NCBI GenBank assembly: GCA_001804315.1
Contig: MHFT01000074.1
Span: forward strand, 23,457-58,965
From: Omnitrophica bacterium RIFCSPLOWO2_12_FULL_50_11
GTDB taxonomy: Bacteria > Omnitrophota > Omnitrophia > Omnitrophales > Danuiimicrobiaceae
DNA length: 35,509 nucleotides
Direction: 5' to 3'
The number at the start of each line of letters is the position of its first letter. The stretch's first letter is position 1. The notes beneath the pieces were generated by a model. It saw only the letters and a list, made by a program, of their open reading frames with translations. It was not told where the DNA came from and searched no databases. The position numbers and the translations under genes were made by a program. Positions 1-8,654 of the stretch are shown piece after piece.

Positions 1-1
1 C

Positions 2-1285
2 TTGGTAGACTTTTGCGTTGAGCATGACTACGACTATGCCGATATCGAAGGATTGCCTTTTGGAACATTTTGCTACGCCCTTTCGTATGCTGCAATGGTT
101 CGCGCCTGTCAAGTGAAGGCTGAGGTTGATACGGAAAACTGGTGTGGATACTTTACGGAAACCGGCTTATTCAACATGGGTACTTTACATGTGACTGACC
201 CCGCGGTGCGAAGACCCGATTTGCGACTGACGGTAGATACGCCTGAGGATTTTGAAGTTGTAAGCATGATTTTTGACGCTTTATATGAGAAAGGAAAGGT
301 ATTCAGTTTGAAGGAAATCGTTGAGCTTTGCGACAAGAAGCCTGAAATAGTGAACGTGAATGCCCATGTGAAGCAAGCGCCAATGAAACCGATTCGGTTG
401 AAGCCAAGTAGGTCGTTCGATATTCAGCGAGATCAAAGGCCGCCGAAAGTCATCTTCGAGCTTGGACTCAATCATTTAGGAGATGTGAAAAAAGCGTATC
501 GCATGTTAGACGAGCTTTCAGCCGCAGGCGCTAAGTTTGTGACCTTACAAGCGATTTTCAATCACTCTCGATTTCGAGCGAATTCATTTCTTGCAAAGCA
601 GATCGAAAAATATTGTCTGAATTATGAAGAAACGCTTTCCGTGATTCACCGTGGAATTGATGCTGGTCTACACGTGGGAATAGTCGCCGTAGATCCCGAA
701 GATGTTTCACGCCTTTCTCAGGCTGTGGCGATCAGCTTTTTCAAGGTGCTCAGCGCTGATATCACATTTGAGCCGCTGATACGCAAAATTGCGTCGACGG
801 CGCGCCCAATCTATCTTTCAACAGGGGCTTCGACACTCGAGGAGATCGAGAACGCAATTCAATGCGTGCGCGCAGTATCTCCCTGTGTGGATATCCGCCT
901 CATTCATACCGTGCTGCATCATCCCACTCCATCCCATAGGCTCAATCTTCTCAATATCCCTGCTCTTGCTGAGTCACTTGGAGTTGCTGTCGCATATGGT
1001 CAGCACTCGGAAGATCTACAGGCCATTTATAGCGCCGTTGCTTTGGGCACCGAGTCTGTGTTCGTGTATGTGGCGGAAACAAAAGAGCCAGAGCTTCCTG
1101 ACGGTCCTCATGCTGTGCTGTGCTCTGAAGTCGGTGATTTGCTCGACAGGATCATGAGTGTCCATTCGATGCTGGGGACGAGAAACCGCATCGTGTCTCA
1201 AGAAGAACTCGAGGCTCAAGAGGCGCTTCGGTGTTCCGTGGAGGAGACGGGGCCTGTTTCCGCTCAAGGAGTAGACATCTTGTGA
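2..1285 (+). CDS. Fusion protein, 5' truncated by window: C-terminal part of a SpsF/NeuA-like cytidylyltransferase + NeuB-like (N-acetylneuraminate synthase family) domain
   Basis: RLTVDTPEDFEVV motif typical of the SpsF-type cytidylyltransferase C-terminus; then FELGLNHLGDVKKAYRMLDELSAAGAKF...FFKVLSADITFEPLIRKIASTARPIYLSTGASTLEEIENAI resembling the NeuB TIM barrel. ORF is open at the left window edge. Confidence 0.75.
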   Translation: MVDFCVEHDYDYADIEGLPFGTFCYALSYAAMVRACQVKAEVDTENWCGYFTETGLFNMGTLHVTDPAVRRPDLRLTVDTPEDFEVVSMIFDALYEKGKVFSLKEIVELCDKKPEIVNVNAHVKQAPMKPIRLKPSRSFDIQRDQRPPKVIFELGLNHLGDVKKAYRMLDELSAAGAKFVTLQAIFNHSRFRANSFLAKQIEKYCLNYEETLSVIHRGIDAGLHVGIVAVDPEDVSRLSQAVAISFFKVLSADITFEPLIRKIASTARPIYLSTGASTLEEIENAIQCVRAVSPCVDIRLIHTVLHHPTPSHRLNLLNIPALAESLGVAVAYGQHSEDLQAIYSAVALGTESVFVYVAETKEPELPDGPHAVLCSEVGDLLDRIMSVHSMLGTRNRIVSQEELEAQEALRCSVEETGPVSAQGVDIL

Positions 1286-2064
1286 GAACGGCACTTGTCG
1301 GAGGTTCAAGCAAAGGGTTGGGACTGGCATGCGCTCGTGCGCTTGCAGCTGAAAACTACAGGGTGGTGCTATGCGCGCGCAATCGAGACGTTCTCGAAAA
1401 CGCTGCTCGTGACATCTGCACTGCCGAAGGAACAGAAGTAATTGCGATCCGTTGCGATCTGTCAAAACGTGAGTCGCTGGCAACTTTAAAGGATGAACTG
1501 ACCAAACGGAACTTGCAGGTCGACATTTTGATTAATAACGTTGGTGGCCCACCACCAGGCGTAGTCACAGAATTGTCAGAGGCAGAGTGGGAATATGGTT
1601 TAGATCTTCTTTTTCGTTCCACGGTTCGTCTTTACAATATGTTTCTTCCAGGAATGCGCGAACGCAAATGGGGCAGGATCGTGAACATTCTCTCCACCAC
1701 CGCTGTGGAACCTGTGTCGACGTTGGCCGTGTCGAGCGTATTGCGCGCTGCCATAGCTTCCTATGCCAAACTCGTGGCTTGGGAGGTCGCAAGAGACGGT
1801 GTCATTGTAAATAGCGTCATGCCGGGCGGTTTTCGGACGGCACGTGCGGAGGCATTAGCGCTCGATCTCGCGCGACGCCGAAGTGTTACCGTTGAACGTA
1901 TTCGAAATGAGAAGACGGCAGACATTCCAATCCAGCGATTGCTTGAGCCTGAGGAGCTGGGTCATTTGATGACGTTTCTCGTTTCGGATGAAGCCGCAGC
2001 CATTGTAGGCGCGCTCATTCCTATCGACGGCGGTGTGCTGAAATCGTTGCAGGGGTGCGTGTGA
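1282..2064 (+). CDS. SDR family oxidoreductase (3-oxoacyl-ACP reductase-like; PtmA-like position)
   Basis: ALVGGSSKGLGLACARALA Rossmann motif, NNVGG, C-terminal DGG. GTG start at 1282 overlaps the upstream TGA (GTGA). Confidence 0.8.
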   Translation: MRTALVGGSSKGLGLACARALAAENYRVVLCARNRDVLENAARDICTAEGTEVIAIRCDLSKRESLATLKDELTKRNLQVDILINNVGGPPPGVVTELSEAEWEYGLDLLFRSTVRLYNMFLPGMRERKWGRIVNILSTTAVEPVSTLAVSSVLRAAIASYAKLVAWEVARDGVIVNSVMPGGFRTARAEALALDLARRRSVTVERIRNEKTADIPIQRLLEPEELGHLMTFLVSDEAAAIVGALIPIDGGVLKSLQGCV

Positions 2065-3122
2065 ATTCTATGGGAGGCCAGATTCAGATGGGCAGGTACC
2101 GAGTGGGTGAGCACCTGCCTTGTTTTGTGATTGCAGAGGCCGGTGTCAATCATAACGGTGATTTAGATATGGCGCGGGCGCTCGTAGATGTGGCGGTTCG
2201 AGCAGAAGCCAATGCCGTTAAGTTTCAAAGTTTCAAGGCATCGAAGTTGGCTACACCCTGTGCACCTAAAGCTGAATATCAATTGAGAACCACCGATGCT
2301 GAAGAGTCTCAGTATCAGATGCTGGAACATCTCGAACTTTCCCAGATGGCTCATCGGGCGCTCGTGGATTACTCGAGGGACAAAGGTATCCTTTTCATGT
2401 CAAGTCCTTTCGACGAGGAAAGTGCTGATCTTCTTGATGATTTGGGAGTGGACGTATTCAAAATTCCATCCGGCGAGATCACGAATCTTCCGTTTCTTGC
2501 GCATGTGGCCAGAAAGAAAAAGCCGATGATCGTTTCGACAGGGATGTCTTATTTGGACGAGGTCAATGATGCAGTCAAGGCGATTCGGAATGCAGGCTGT
2601 AAAGAACTCATCTTGTTGCACTGTGTATCGAGTTATCCTACTGATCCATCGGATGCGAATCTCCGAGTCATGGAGACGATGAGCAAGACGTTTCAAGTGC
2701 CTGTGGGTTTTTCGGATCACACTCCTGGAATTGAAGTGTCGCTCGCTGCCGTGGCACTCGGCGCTTGTGTGATTGAGAAACATTTCACCCTCGACACAAC
2801 GTTGCCTGGTCCAGACCAAAGGATTTCTTTGGACCCTCACGAATTACAGGCGCTTATCTCTGGAATCAGGAAGGTAGAACAAGCGTTGGGTACCGGCGCG
2901 AAGGAACCCGCGCCGTCGGAGGCAAACACGCGTCTCGTCGCACGACGCAGTATTGTAGCTGCGCGTGATATCTTGCAAGGTAGCCTGCTGTCTTCCGACA
3001 TGCTGACGACCCTGCGGCCGGCTACGGGTATTGCTCCGACCATGGCGGATCAGTTGGTAGGCCGCCGTGCAAAACGGTCACTCAAATCAGGGGAGTTAAT
3101 CTTCTGGAGCGACGTAGAATGA
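2055..3122 (+). CDS. legI: N-acetylneuraminate/legionaminate synthase (NeuB/LegI family) with C-terminal SAF domain
   Basis: FVIAEAGVNHNGDLDMARALVDVAVRAEANAVKFQSF, KIPSGEITNLPFL, HCVSSYPT, GFSDHTPG, GACVIEKHFTLD...GPDQ all intact; SAF-like tail ARRSIVAARDILQGSLLSSDML. Confidence 0.9.
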   Translation: MRVNSMGGQIQMGRYRVGEHLPCFVIAEAGVNHNGDLDMARALVDVAVRAEANAVKFQSFKASKLATPCAPKAEYQLRTTDAEESQYQMLEHLELSQMAHRALVDYSRDKGILFMSSPFDEESADLLDDLGVDVFKIPSGEITNLPFLAHVARKKKPMIVSTGMSYLDEVNDAVKAIRNAGCKELILLHCVSSYPTDPSDANLRVMETMSKTFQVPVGFSDHTPGIEVSLAAVALGACVIEKHFTLDTTLPGPDQRISLDPHELQALISGIRKVEQALGTGAKEPAPSEANTRLVARRSIVAARDILQGSLLSSDMLTTLRPATGIAPTMADQLVGRRAKRSLKSGELIFWSDVE

Positions 3123-4315
3123 GAACGATCGGTGTCGTGACGGTATCCCGCTCTGACTATGGGGCTTTTGTGCCTGTTTTAGAGCGAATCCGTGAGGATC
3201 CGGAGCTTCATTTGCACCTGATTGCGTCGGGGATGCATCTAGCTCCGGAATTCGGATTGACGGTAGGGTTAATTGAATCTGATGGTTTTGAGGTTGGTGA
3301 TCGTGTCGAAATGCTGCTATCATCCGACACGCCGGAAGGGATTAGTAAGTCGATCGGCCTAGGCGTGATTGGGTTTGCGCAAGCCTTTTCCCATCTTCGT
3401 CCGGACATACTTTTGGTACTAGGTGACCGCTTTGAAACATGCGCGGCAGCCTTAGCTGCTCTTCCTTTTAATATTCCCATCGCTCAAATTCATGCCGGGG
3501 AGGAAACCCGAGGGGCAATGGATAATGTCTTGCGGCACTGCATTACCAGATTGAGCCACACACATTTCGTTTCGAATGAACTGTATGCCCAGCGCGTGAT
3601 CGAGCTCGGCGAAGAAGCCTGGCGCGTCGTTGTATCAGGCGCACCCAGTCTTGACCATTTGGACTCAATTGAGCTATTAAGTGCCTCCCGGCTCGAACGC
3701 GAATACGGGATTCAATTGGATCGGCCGCCGCTTTTAGTCACATATCATCCCGTCACTTTGGAATATGAACAGACCGAATGGCAAGTGAACGAGTTATTGT
3801 GTGCTTTAGAAGCGTCGGGGTTGCCGGTGGTCTTTACATTACCTAACGCAGATACGCGAAGCCGAAGTGTAATTCGAATGGTCAAACAATTTGCTCAAGA
3901 TCATGATTTCATACAGATCGTGGATAATTTCGGTTCGAAAGGTTACTTCAGCATGATGGCGCTCGCGCTAGCGATGGTGGGTAATTCTTCCAGCGGGATT
4001 GTAGAAGCCCCTTCGTTTAAGCTTCCTGTGGTGAACATTGGCACGCGGCAGGAAGGGCGGATGAAGGCGATCAATGTGATCGACGTTGGTTACCGTCGCG
4101 ATCAGATTTTGGAAGGGATCCGAAAAGCCGTTGACCCGGAATTTCGCAAGCGTTTGACGAATTTAGAAAATCCTTACCGAAGCGGCCAAGCCGCTCGGAA
4201 AATTGTGAGCCACTTGAAGGCGATGACTTTGGATGAGCGGTTGATCAAAAAGCACTTCGCGGATTTGACGCTTCGTCGTGAGCCGGTTGCATCGAAGGAC
4301 GGATGCAATTCATGA
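3119..4315 (+). CDS. legG: UDP-N-acetylglucosamine 2-epimerase (hydrolysing) family, NeuC/LegG-like
   Basis: GVVTVSRSDYGAFVPVLERI, LVLGDRFE, IAQIHAGEETRGAMDNVLRHCITRLSHTHF, GNSSSGIVEAPSFKLPVVNIGTRQEGR. ATGA overlap with the upstream gene. Confidence 0.9.
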   Translation: MRTIGVVTVSRSDYGAFVPVLERIREDPELHLHLIASGMHLAPEFGLTVGLIESDGFEVGDRVEMLLSSDTPEGISKSIGLGVIGFAQAFSHLRPDILLVLGDRFETCAAALAALPFNIPIAQIHAGEETRGAMDNVLRHCITRLSHTHFVSNELYAQRVIELGEEAWRVVVSGAPSLDHLDSIELLSASRLEREYGIQLDRPPLLVTYHPVTLEYEQTEWQVNELLCALEASGLPVVFTLPNADTRSRSVIRMVKQFAQDHDFIQIVDNFGSKGYFSMMALALAMVGNSSSGIVEAPSFKLPVVNIGTRQEGRMKAINVIDVGYRRDQILEGIRKAVDPEFRKRLTNLENPYRSGQAARKIVSHLKAMTLDERLIKKHFADLTLRREPVASKDGCNS

Positions 4316-5010
4316 GCAACCTTGTCTGTGTCATTTTGGGCGGCGGTGGACATGCACAGGTGCTCATCGACAGCATTCAAGCTCAAGATGCGGCTGTCAT
4401 CTACGGTGTTCTCGATCGAGATAGTTCTCTATGGGGGAAGGAGGTATTGGGCGTACCTATTGTTGGAGACGATCTCTTACTACCAGAAGTCGTGAGCCGC
4501 GGTGTGAACTGCTTTGCAGTAGGAATGGGTTCAACGGGCGACAATCACGCACGAAAGCGTTTGTTCGATCTCGGCGTGGCTTATCATCTGGCTCCTTTAA
4601 CTGTCATTCATCCTCGTGCGGTTTGTTCAAAATGGGCTCGTGTGGGTGCGGGTTCGCAGCTTATGCCCGGCAGTATTGTTAACGCCGGAGCAACCGTGGG
4701 AATGAATGTGATCGTGAACACAGGTGCAATTGTGGAGCACGATTGCGTGCTCAGAGACCACGTGCACGTGGCGACCGGTGCACGGTTAGCCAGCACCGTG
4801 GAGGTTGGTCCCGGTGCTCATGTGGGCGCCGGTGCTGTCGTCAAGCAGTGTATTGTGATTGGTGAGGGCGCCGTTGTCGGCGCAGGCGCTGTCGTGGTTG
4901 AAGATGTTTCCGCTTTTACGGTGGTTGCAGGGGTGCCGGCGCGTCGGCTGCGTGAAGTCGAAACGCAATCACTTTTCTCGTGTGGAAATTCAGAAGGGTC
5001 GCGAAGTTGA
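4303..5010 (+). CDS. NeuD/PglD-family sugar O/N-acyltransferase (LegH candidate)
   Basis: ILGGGGHAQVLIDSI N-terminal PglD_N motif followed by left-handed beta-helix hexapeptides (VGAGSQLMPGSIVNAGATVGMNVIVNTGAIVEHDC). Confidence 0.85.
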   Translation: MQFMSNLVCVILGGGGHAQVLIDSIQAQDAAVIYGVLDRDSSLWGKEVLGVPIVGDDLLLPEVVSRGVNCFAVGMGSTGDNHARKRLFDLGVAYHLAPLTVIHPRAVCSKWARVGAGSQLMPGSIVNAGATVGMNVIVNTGAIVEHDCVLRDHVHVATGARLASTVEVGPGAHVGAGAVVKQCIVIGEGAVVGAGAVVVEDVSAFTVVAGVPARRLREVETQSLFSCGNSEGSRS

Positions 5011-5879
5011 ATATTCGCATCATCCCGCGTCTGGATATCAAGGGACCAAATTTGGTGAAGGGGATTCACTTGGAAGGTTTACGCGTTTTGGGCAAACCTG
5101 AATGTTTTGCCCGCTATTATTACGAAAACGGGGCTGACGAACTTTTTTATATGGACGCGGTGGCAAGTTTGTACGGGCGAAATAGCTTGTTGGAAATTAT
5201 TAAGAGAACCTCACAGGAGGTTTTTATTCCTCTCACGGTTGGCGGTGGTCTGAGAAGTGTGGACGACATTCGAACTGTCTTGCGCGCCGGAGCAGATAAG
5301 GTATCGATTAATACGCGAGCGATCCAGCGGCCCGAATTAATCCGTGAAGCTTCCAAAGCCTTTGGTTCATCGACGATCGTAGTATCGATTGAGGCGATCC
5401 GAAAACCGGACGGCACTTATGAGGCTTACACGGATTACGGCCGCCAAAGAACGGGTGTCGATGTGTTTGAATGGGTATTACGGGCAACGGAACTGGGAGC
5501 GGGAGAACTCGTAGTGACAAGCATTGATCGAGAAGGCACGGGGAAAGGATACGACGTGGAATTAACGCGGAGGATTGCCCAAGCGGTGCCTATCCCCGTC
5601 ATTGCTCATGGTGGCGCAGGAGAACCTCGTCATCTTTATGAGGTCATCGTGGAAGGGAAAGCAGATGCTGTGAGCTTCGCATCGATCGTGCATTACCATT
5701 ACATTAAGCACTCTAGCTATGACCACAAGGATTTTTTAGAAGAGGGCAATATTGAATTTTTGCGGCGGAGAACAGGATTTTCCAGGATTCACGATGCCTC
5801 GCTGCCGCAGATCAAGACGTATTTGGTTCAGCACGGCGTATTGTGTCGGAACGAAGCAACAGAGGCTGTACATGCGTGA
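5007..5879 (+). CDS. HisF-like imidazole glycerol phosphate synthase cyclase paralog (acetamidino-sugar pathway type)
   Basis: IIPRLDIKGPNLVKGIHLEGLR, PLTVGGGLRSVDDI, GADKVSINT, TSIDREGTGKGYD, IAHGGAG. TTG start at 5007 overlaps the NeuD-like TGA (TTGA). Genomic context is sugar, not histidine, biosynthesis. Confidence 0.85.
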   Translation: MNIRIIPRLDIKGPNLVKGIHLEGLRVLGKPECFARYYYENGADELFYMDAVASLYGRNSLLEIIKRTSQEVFIPLTVGGGLRSVDDIRTVLRAGADKVSINTRAIQRPELIREASKAFGSSTIVVSIEAIRKPDGTYEAYTDYGRQRTGVDVFEWVLRATELGAGELVVTSIDREGTGKGYDVELTRRIAQAVPIPVIAHGGAGEPRHLYEVIVEGKADAVSFASIVHYHYIKHSSYDHKDFLEEGNIEFLRRRTGFSRIHDASLPQIKTYLVQHGVLCRNEATEAVHA

Positions 5880-6567
5880 TCGAGAAGGCATCCACATCGC
5901 AATCGTGGACTATGGCTTGGGCAATCTCTTCAGCGTTAAGAATGCTTGCGAATTTTCTGGCATGGAGGCCACGATCACTTCGTCACGACACGAGATGCTA
6001 GAGGCAGATGCCATTCTTTTGCCCGGTGTAGGTGCTTTTGGCGATGCGATGGAGTCACTGGTGAAGTTGGATTTAATCGGTCCTCTCCGGGACGTTTTTC
6101 GATCCAATAAACCGTTGATTGGAATCTGCCTTGGTATGCAGCTCGTGATGAGTGAAAGTTTCGAGTTTGGAAAACATCAAGGCTTGGGCTTTATCGAAGG
6201 GCCGGTTGTGCGATTTGACAATCAGGGGACTTCGTCTGGTCGGCTCAAAGTTCCTCAGGTGGGGTGGAATCGTATTCTTAAAGCGAAAAATGGTCCTTCA
6301 TGGTCGGGAACGCTTTTAGACGGATTACGGGACGGTGCCTATGTGTACTTTGTCCATTCTTTCTATGTCAAACCTTTGAATCCAGGTGTGATTTTATCCG
6401 TTTCAGAGTACGGGGGGATTGAGTTTTGTTCGAGTCTGAGATATCAAAATATTTATGCGTTTCAATTCCATCCTGAGCGAAGCGGCCCTCAAGGATTGAA
6501 GATTTATCAGAATCTGGGCCCTTTCATTAAAGGGCAGAAGGGCTTGACCCAGCATGCAAACGCTTGA
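5872..6567 (+). CDS. HisH-like glutamine amidotransferase subunit paralog
   Basis: IAIVDYGLGNLFSVKNAC, LPGVGAFGDAM, GICLGMQL (nucleophile Cys), FQFHPERSG (His/Glu). ATG at 5872 overlaps the HisF-like stop. Confidence 0.87.
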   Translation: MRDREGIHIAIVDYGLGNLFSVKNACEFSGMEATITSSRHEMLEADAILLPGVGAFGDAMESLVKLDLIGPLRDVFRSNKPLIGICLGMQLVMSESFEFGKHQGLGFIEGPVVRFDNQGTSSGRLKVPQVGWNRILKAKNGPSWSGTLLDGLRDGAYVYFVHSFYVKPLNPGVILSVSEYGGIEFCSSLRYQNIYAFQFHPERSGPQGLKIYQNLGPFIKGQKGLTQHANA

Positions 6568-6603
6568 AAAAAACGACACGTTTCTCAAAAGATCAGAGCA
6601 GAA

Positions 6604-7671
6604 ATGAATCCTAAATTGTGCGTCACGCCTCGGGACACGATCCGTCAGGCAATTGCATACATGAATGAAAACGTGAAAGGTATTGTCTTAGTCGTGGCGC
6701 CTGACGGGCAACTTCTCGGAACGGTTACGGATGGGGACTTACGACGCGCATTTTTGAATGGTAGAAATTTGGAGACATTGGTGAGCGAGCTACTCGCCGA
6801 TAAGCAGAAGTCTCCGCATCCGACGCCGGTGACAGCAAAGTGCAGAAGTGAACACTCCATTTTATTACAAATGATGCGGCACCATTGTGTTAACCACTTA
6901 CCATTGCTGGACGATGACGGGCGTGTCGTGGACCTCGTGACGCTAAAAGATCTGATCCCCGGCCGCGCGACGCCACTAAAAGCTGTGATCATGGCAGGGG
7001 GATACGGCATGGGTTTGCGTCCTTTGACGGAGACTGTGCCTAAGCCCCTGTTGCTGGTAGGCGATCGTCCATTAATGGAACGGATTATCCAACAGTTGCA
7101 CGAAACGGGGGTTCGACACGTGAGCATTACCACATACTATCTTGCCGAAAAGATCATGGAGTATTTTGGAGACGGGCGAGATTTTGGTGTCGAGCTCAGC
7201 TACCTCAATGAAGATAGCCCATTGGGTACCGCGGGTGGATTGGGTCTCATGCCGGATTTTAAGGGACCTTTGTTGGTTGTGAATGGTGACATTCTCACGG
7301 AAGTGAATTTCCGTGCAATGCTGGCGTATCACGAGGAGCATCAGGCGGTTCTCACCGTGGCGGTACATAAGTACGACATTGAGGTACCTTATGGGGTGGT
7401 CGAATCAGATGGACCCTTCGTTCGCAGTTTGGTCGAAAAACCGTCCAAAAGTTTCTTCGTGAACGCAGGAATCTATTTTTTGGAGCCAGCAGCACGTCGT
7501 TACATTCCTGTCGGGCAGCGGTTTGAAATGACCGACTTGATTCAGCGGTTGCTTCTCGAGGGGCAACCTGTCGTTAATTTTCCGATCCTTGAATCCTGGC
7601 TGGATATCGGACGTCAGGCAGCTTACGGCCGCGCACAGGAAATCGTCGGCAAAGGAGAAGTTCAAACTTGA
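6604..7671 (+). CDS. CBS-domain pair + sugar nucleotidyltransferase (PtmE-like, candidate GlcN-1-P guanylyltransferase)
   Basis: Two CBS-like repeats (ATG start; GIVLVVAPDGQLLGTVTDGDLRRA; VNHLPLLDDDGRVVDLVTLKDL) followed by KAVIMAGGYGMGLRPLTETVPKPLLLVGDRPLMERII and VVNGDILTEV. Confidence 0.82.
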   Translation: MNPKLCVTPRDTIRQAIAYMNENVKGIVLVVAPDGQLLGTVTDGDLRRAFLNGRNLETLVSELLADKQKSPHPTPVTAKCRSEHSILLQMMRHHCVNHLPLLDDDGRVVDLVTLKDLIPGRATPLKAVIMAGGYGMGLRPLTETVPKPLLLVGDRPLMERIIQQLHETGVRHVSITTYYLAEKIMEYFGDGRDFGVELSYLNEDSPLGTAGGLGLMPDFKGPLLVVNGDILTEVNFRAMLAYHEEHQAVLTVAVHKYDIEVPYGVVESDGPFVRSLVEKPSKSFFVNAGIYFLEPAARRYIPVGQRFEMTDLIQRLLLEGQPVVNFPILESWLDIGRQAAYGRAQEIVGKGEVQT

Positions 7672-8654
7672 ACTGGAATGGGAAACAGGTGCTCGTAACG
7701 GGTGCCGGCGGTTTTATCGGTAGCCATCTCGTAGAGCGGTTGGTCGCTGCGGGGGCTTCTGTTCGAGCGTTCGTCCACTACAATGCGCTCGGTCGAGCAG
7801 GCTGGCTGGATCTGTCGCCCGTACGTGGGGACATTGAAATTGTTTCGGGTGATGTATGCGATTGGGATAGTGTGCGTAAGGCGATGCATGGCGTGGAGAT
7901 TGTTTTCCACCTTGCCGCACTGATTGCCATACCTTATTCTTATGAGGTTCCATCAGCCTATGTGCGCACGAATATTCACGGCACACTTCACGTTCTACAG
8001 GCGGCACATGAATTAGGTGTCGAACGGCTGATCCATACTTCTACAAGCGAGGTCTACGGCACTGCACGCTACGTGCCTATGGACGAAAATCACCCTTTGC
8101 AGGGGCAGTCTCCCTATTCTGCAAGTAAAATTGGCGCTGATAAATTGGCGGAAGCATTTTACTATTCGTACCGCATTCCGGTTGTGATCGTGCGGCCCTT
8201 TAACACTTTTGGCCCACGTCAGTCCCTTCGCGCAATCGTTCCGACCATCATCGCTCAGTGTTTGACCAACGGCGCCGTGCGATTAGGGAACCTCTACCCC
8301 ACTCGGGACCTGAATTATGTGGACGACATCGCCCGCGGATTTCTCAAGGCAGCGGAGTCACCTGAAGCAATTGGAAAAACGATCAATCTAGGTTCCGGGA
8401 AGGAAGTCAAGATCAGCGAATTGGTCCAATTGATCGCTGGATTTGTTGGTAGAAACATTAGGATCGAATCGGATGTTCAACGCGTACGTCCTAAAGAAAG
8501 TGAAGTCGAACGCTTACAAGCTGATAACACATTAGCTCGACAGATCTTAGGTTGGCAACCGTCCTCTGACTCGCTCGAAAAGGGGTTGCATCTCACGATT
8601 GATTGGATAAAAAGTCATCTTGAAGAATATCGGCTCCATGCTTACACGATCTGA
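7668..8654 (+). CDS. legB: NAD-dependent 4,6-dehydratase/epimerase, LegB-like
   Basis: VLVTGAGGFIGSHLVERLVAAGASVRAFVHYNALG, HTSTSEVYGTA, YSASKIGADKLAEAFYYSYRIPVVIVRPFNTFGPRQS. TTG start in a TTGA overlap. Confidence 0.85.
   Translation: MNWNGKQVLVTGAGGFIGSHLVERLVAAGASVRAFVHYNALGRAGWLDLSPVRGDIEIVSGDVCDWDSVRKAMHGVEIVFHLAALIAIPYSYEVPSAYVRTNIHGTLHVLQAAHELGVERLIHTSTSEVYGTARYVPMDENHPLQGQSPYSASKIGADKLAEAFYYSYRIPVVIVRPFNTFGPRQSLRAIVPTIIAQCLTNGAVRLGNLYPTRDLNYVDDIARGFLKAAESPEAIGKTINLGSGKEVKISELVQLIAGFVGRNIRIESDVQRVRPKESEVERLQADNTLARQILGWQPSSDSLEKGLHLTIDWIKSHLEEYRLHAYTI

Noticed and set aside
1016-1483. Numerous antisense ORFs (e.g. 1016-1483, 2400-2840, 6645-7133, 17843-18358)
   Set aside because: Overlap well-supported + strand genes with clear family motifs; no recognisable domains or independent RBS evidence on the minus strand.
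5007-6567. HisF/HisH as part of a histidine biosynthesis operon
   Set aside because: No other his biosynthesis genes except a distant HisC-like gene embedded among sulfotransferase/sugar genes; the NulO context, PseA-like partner and altered HisF catalytic residue favour the acetamidino-sugar role.
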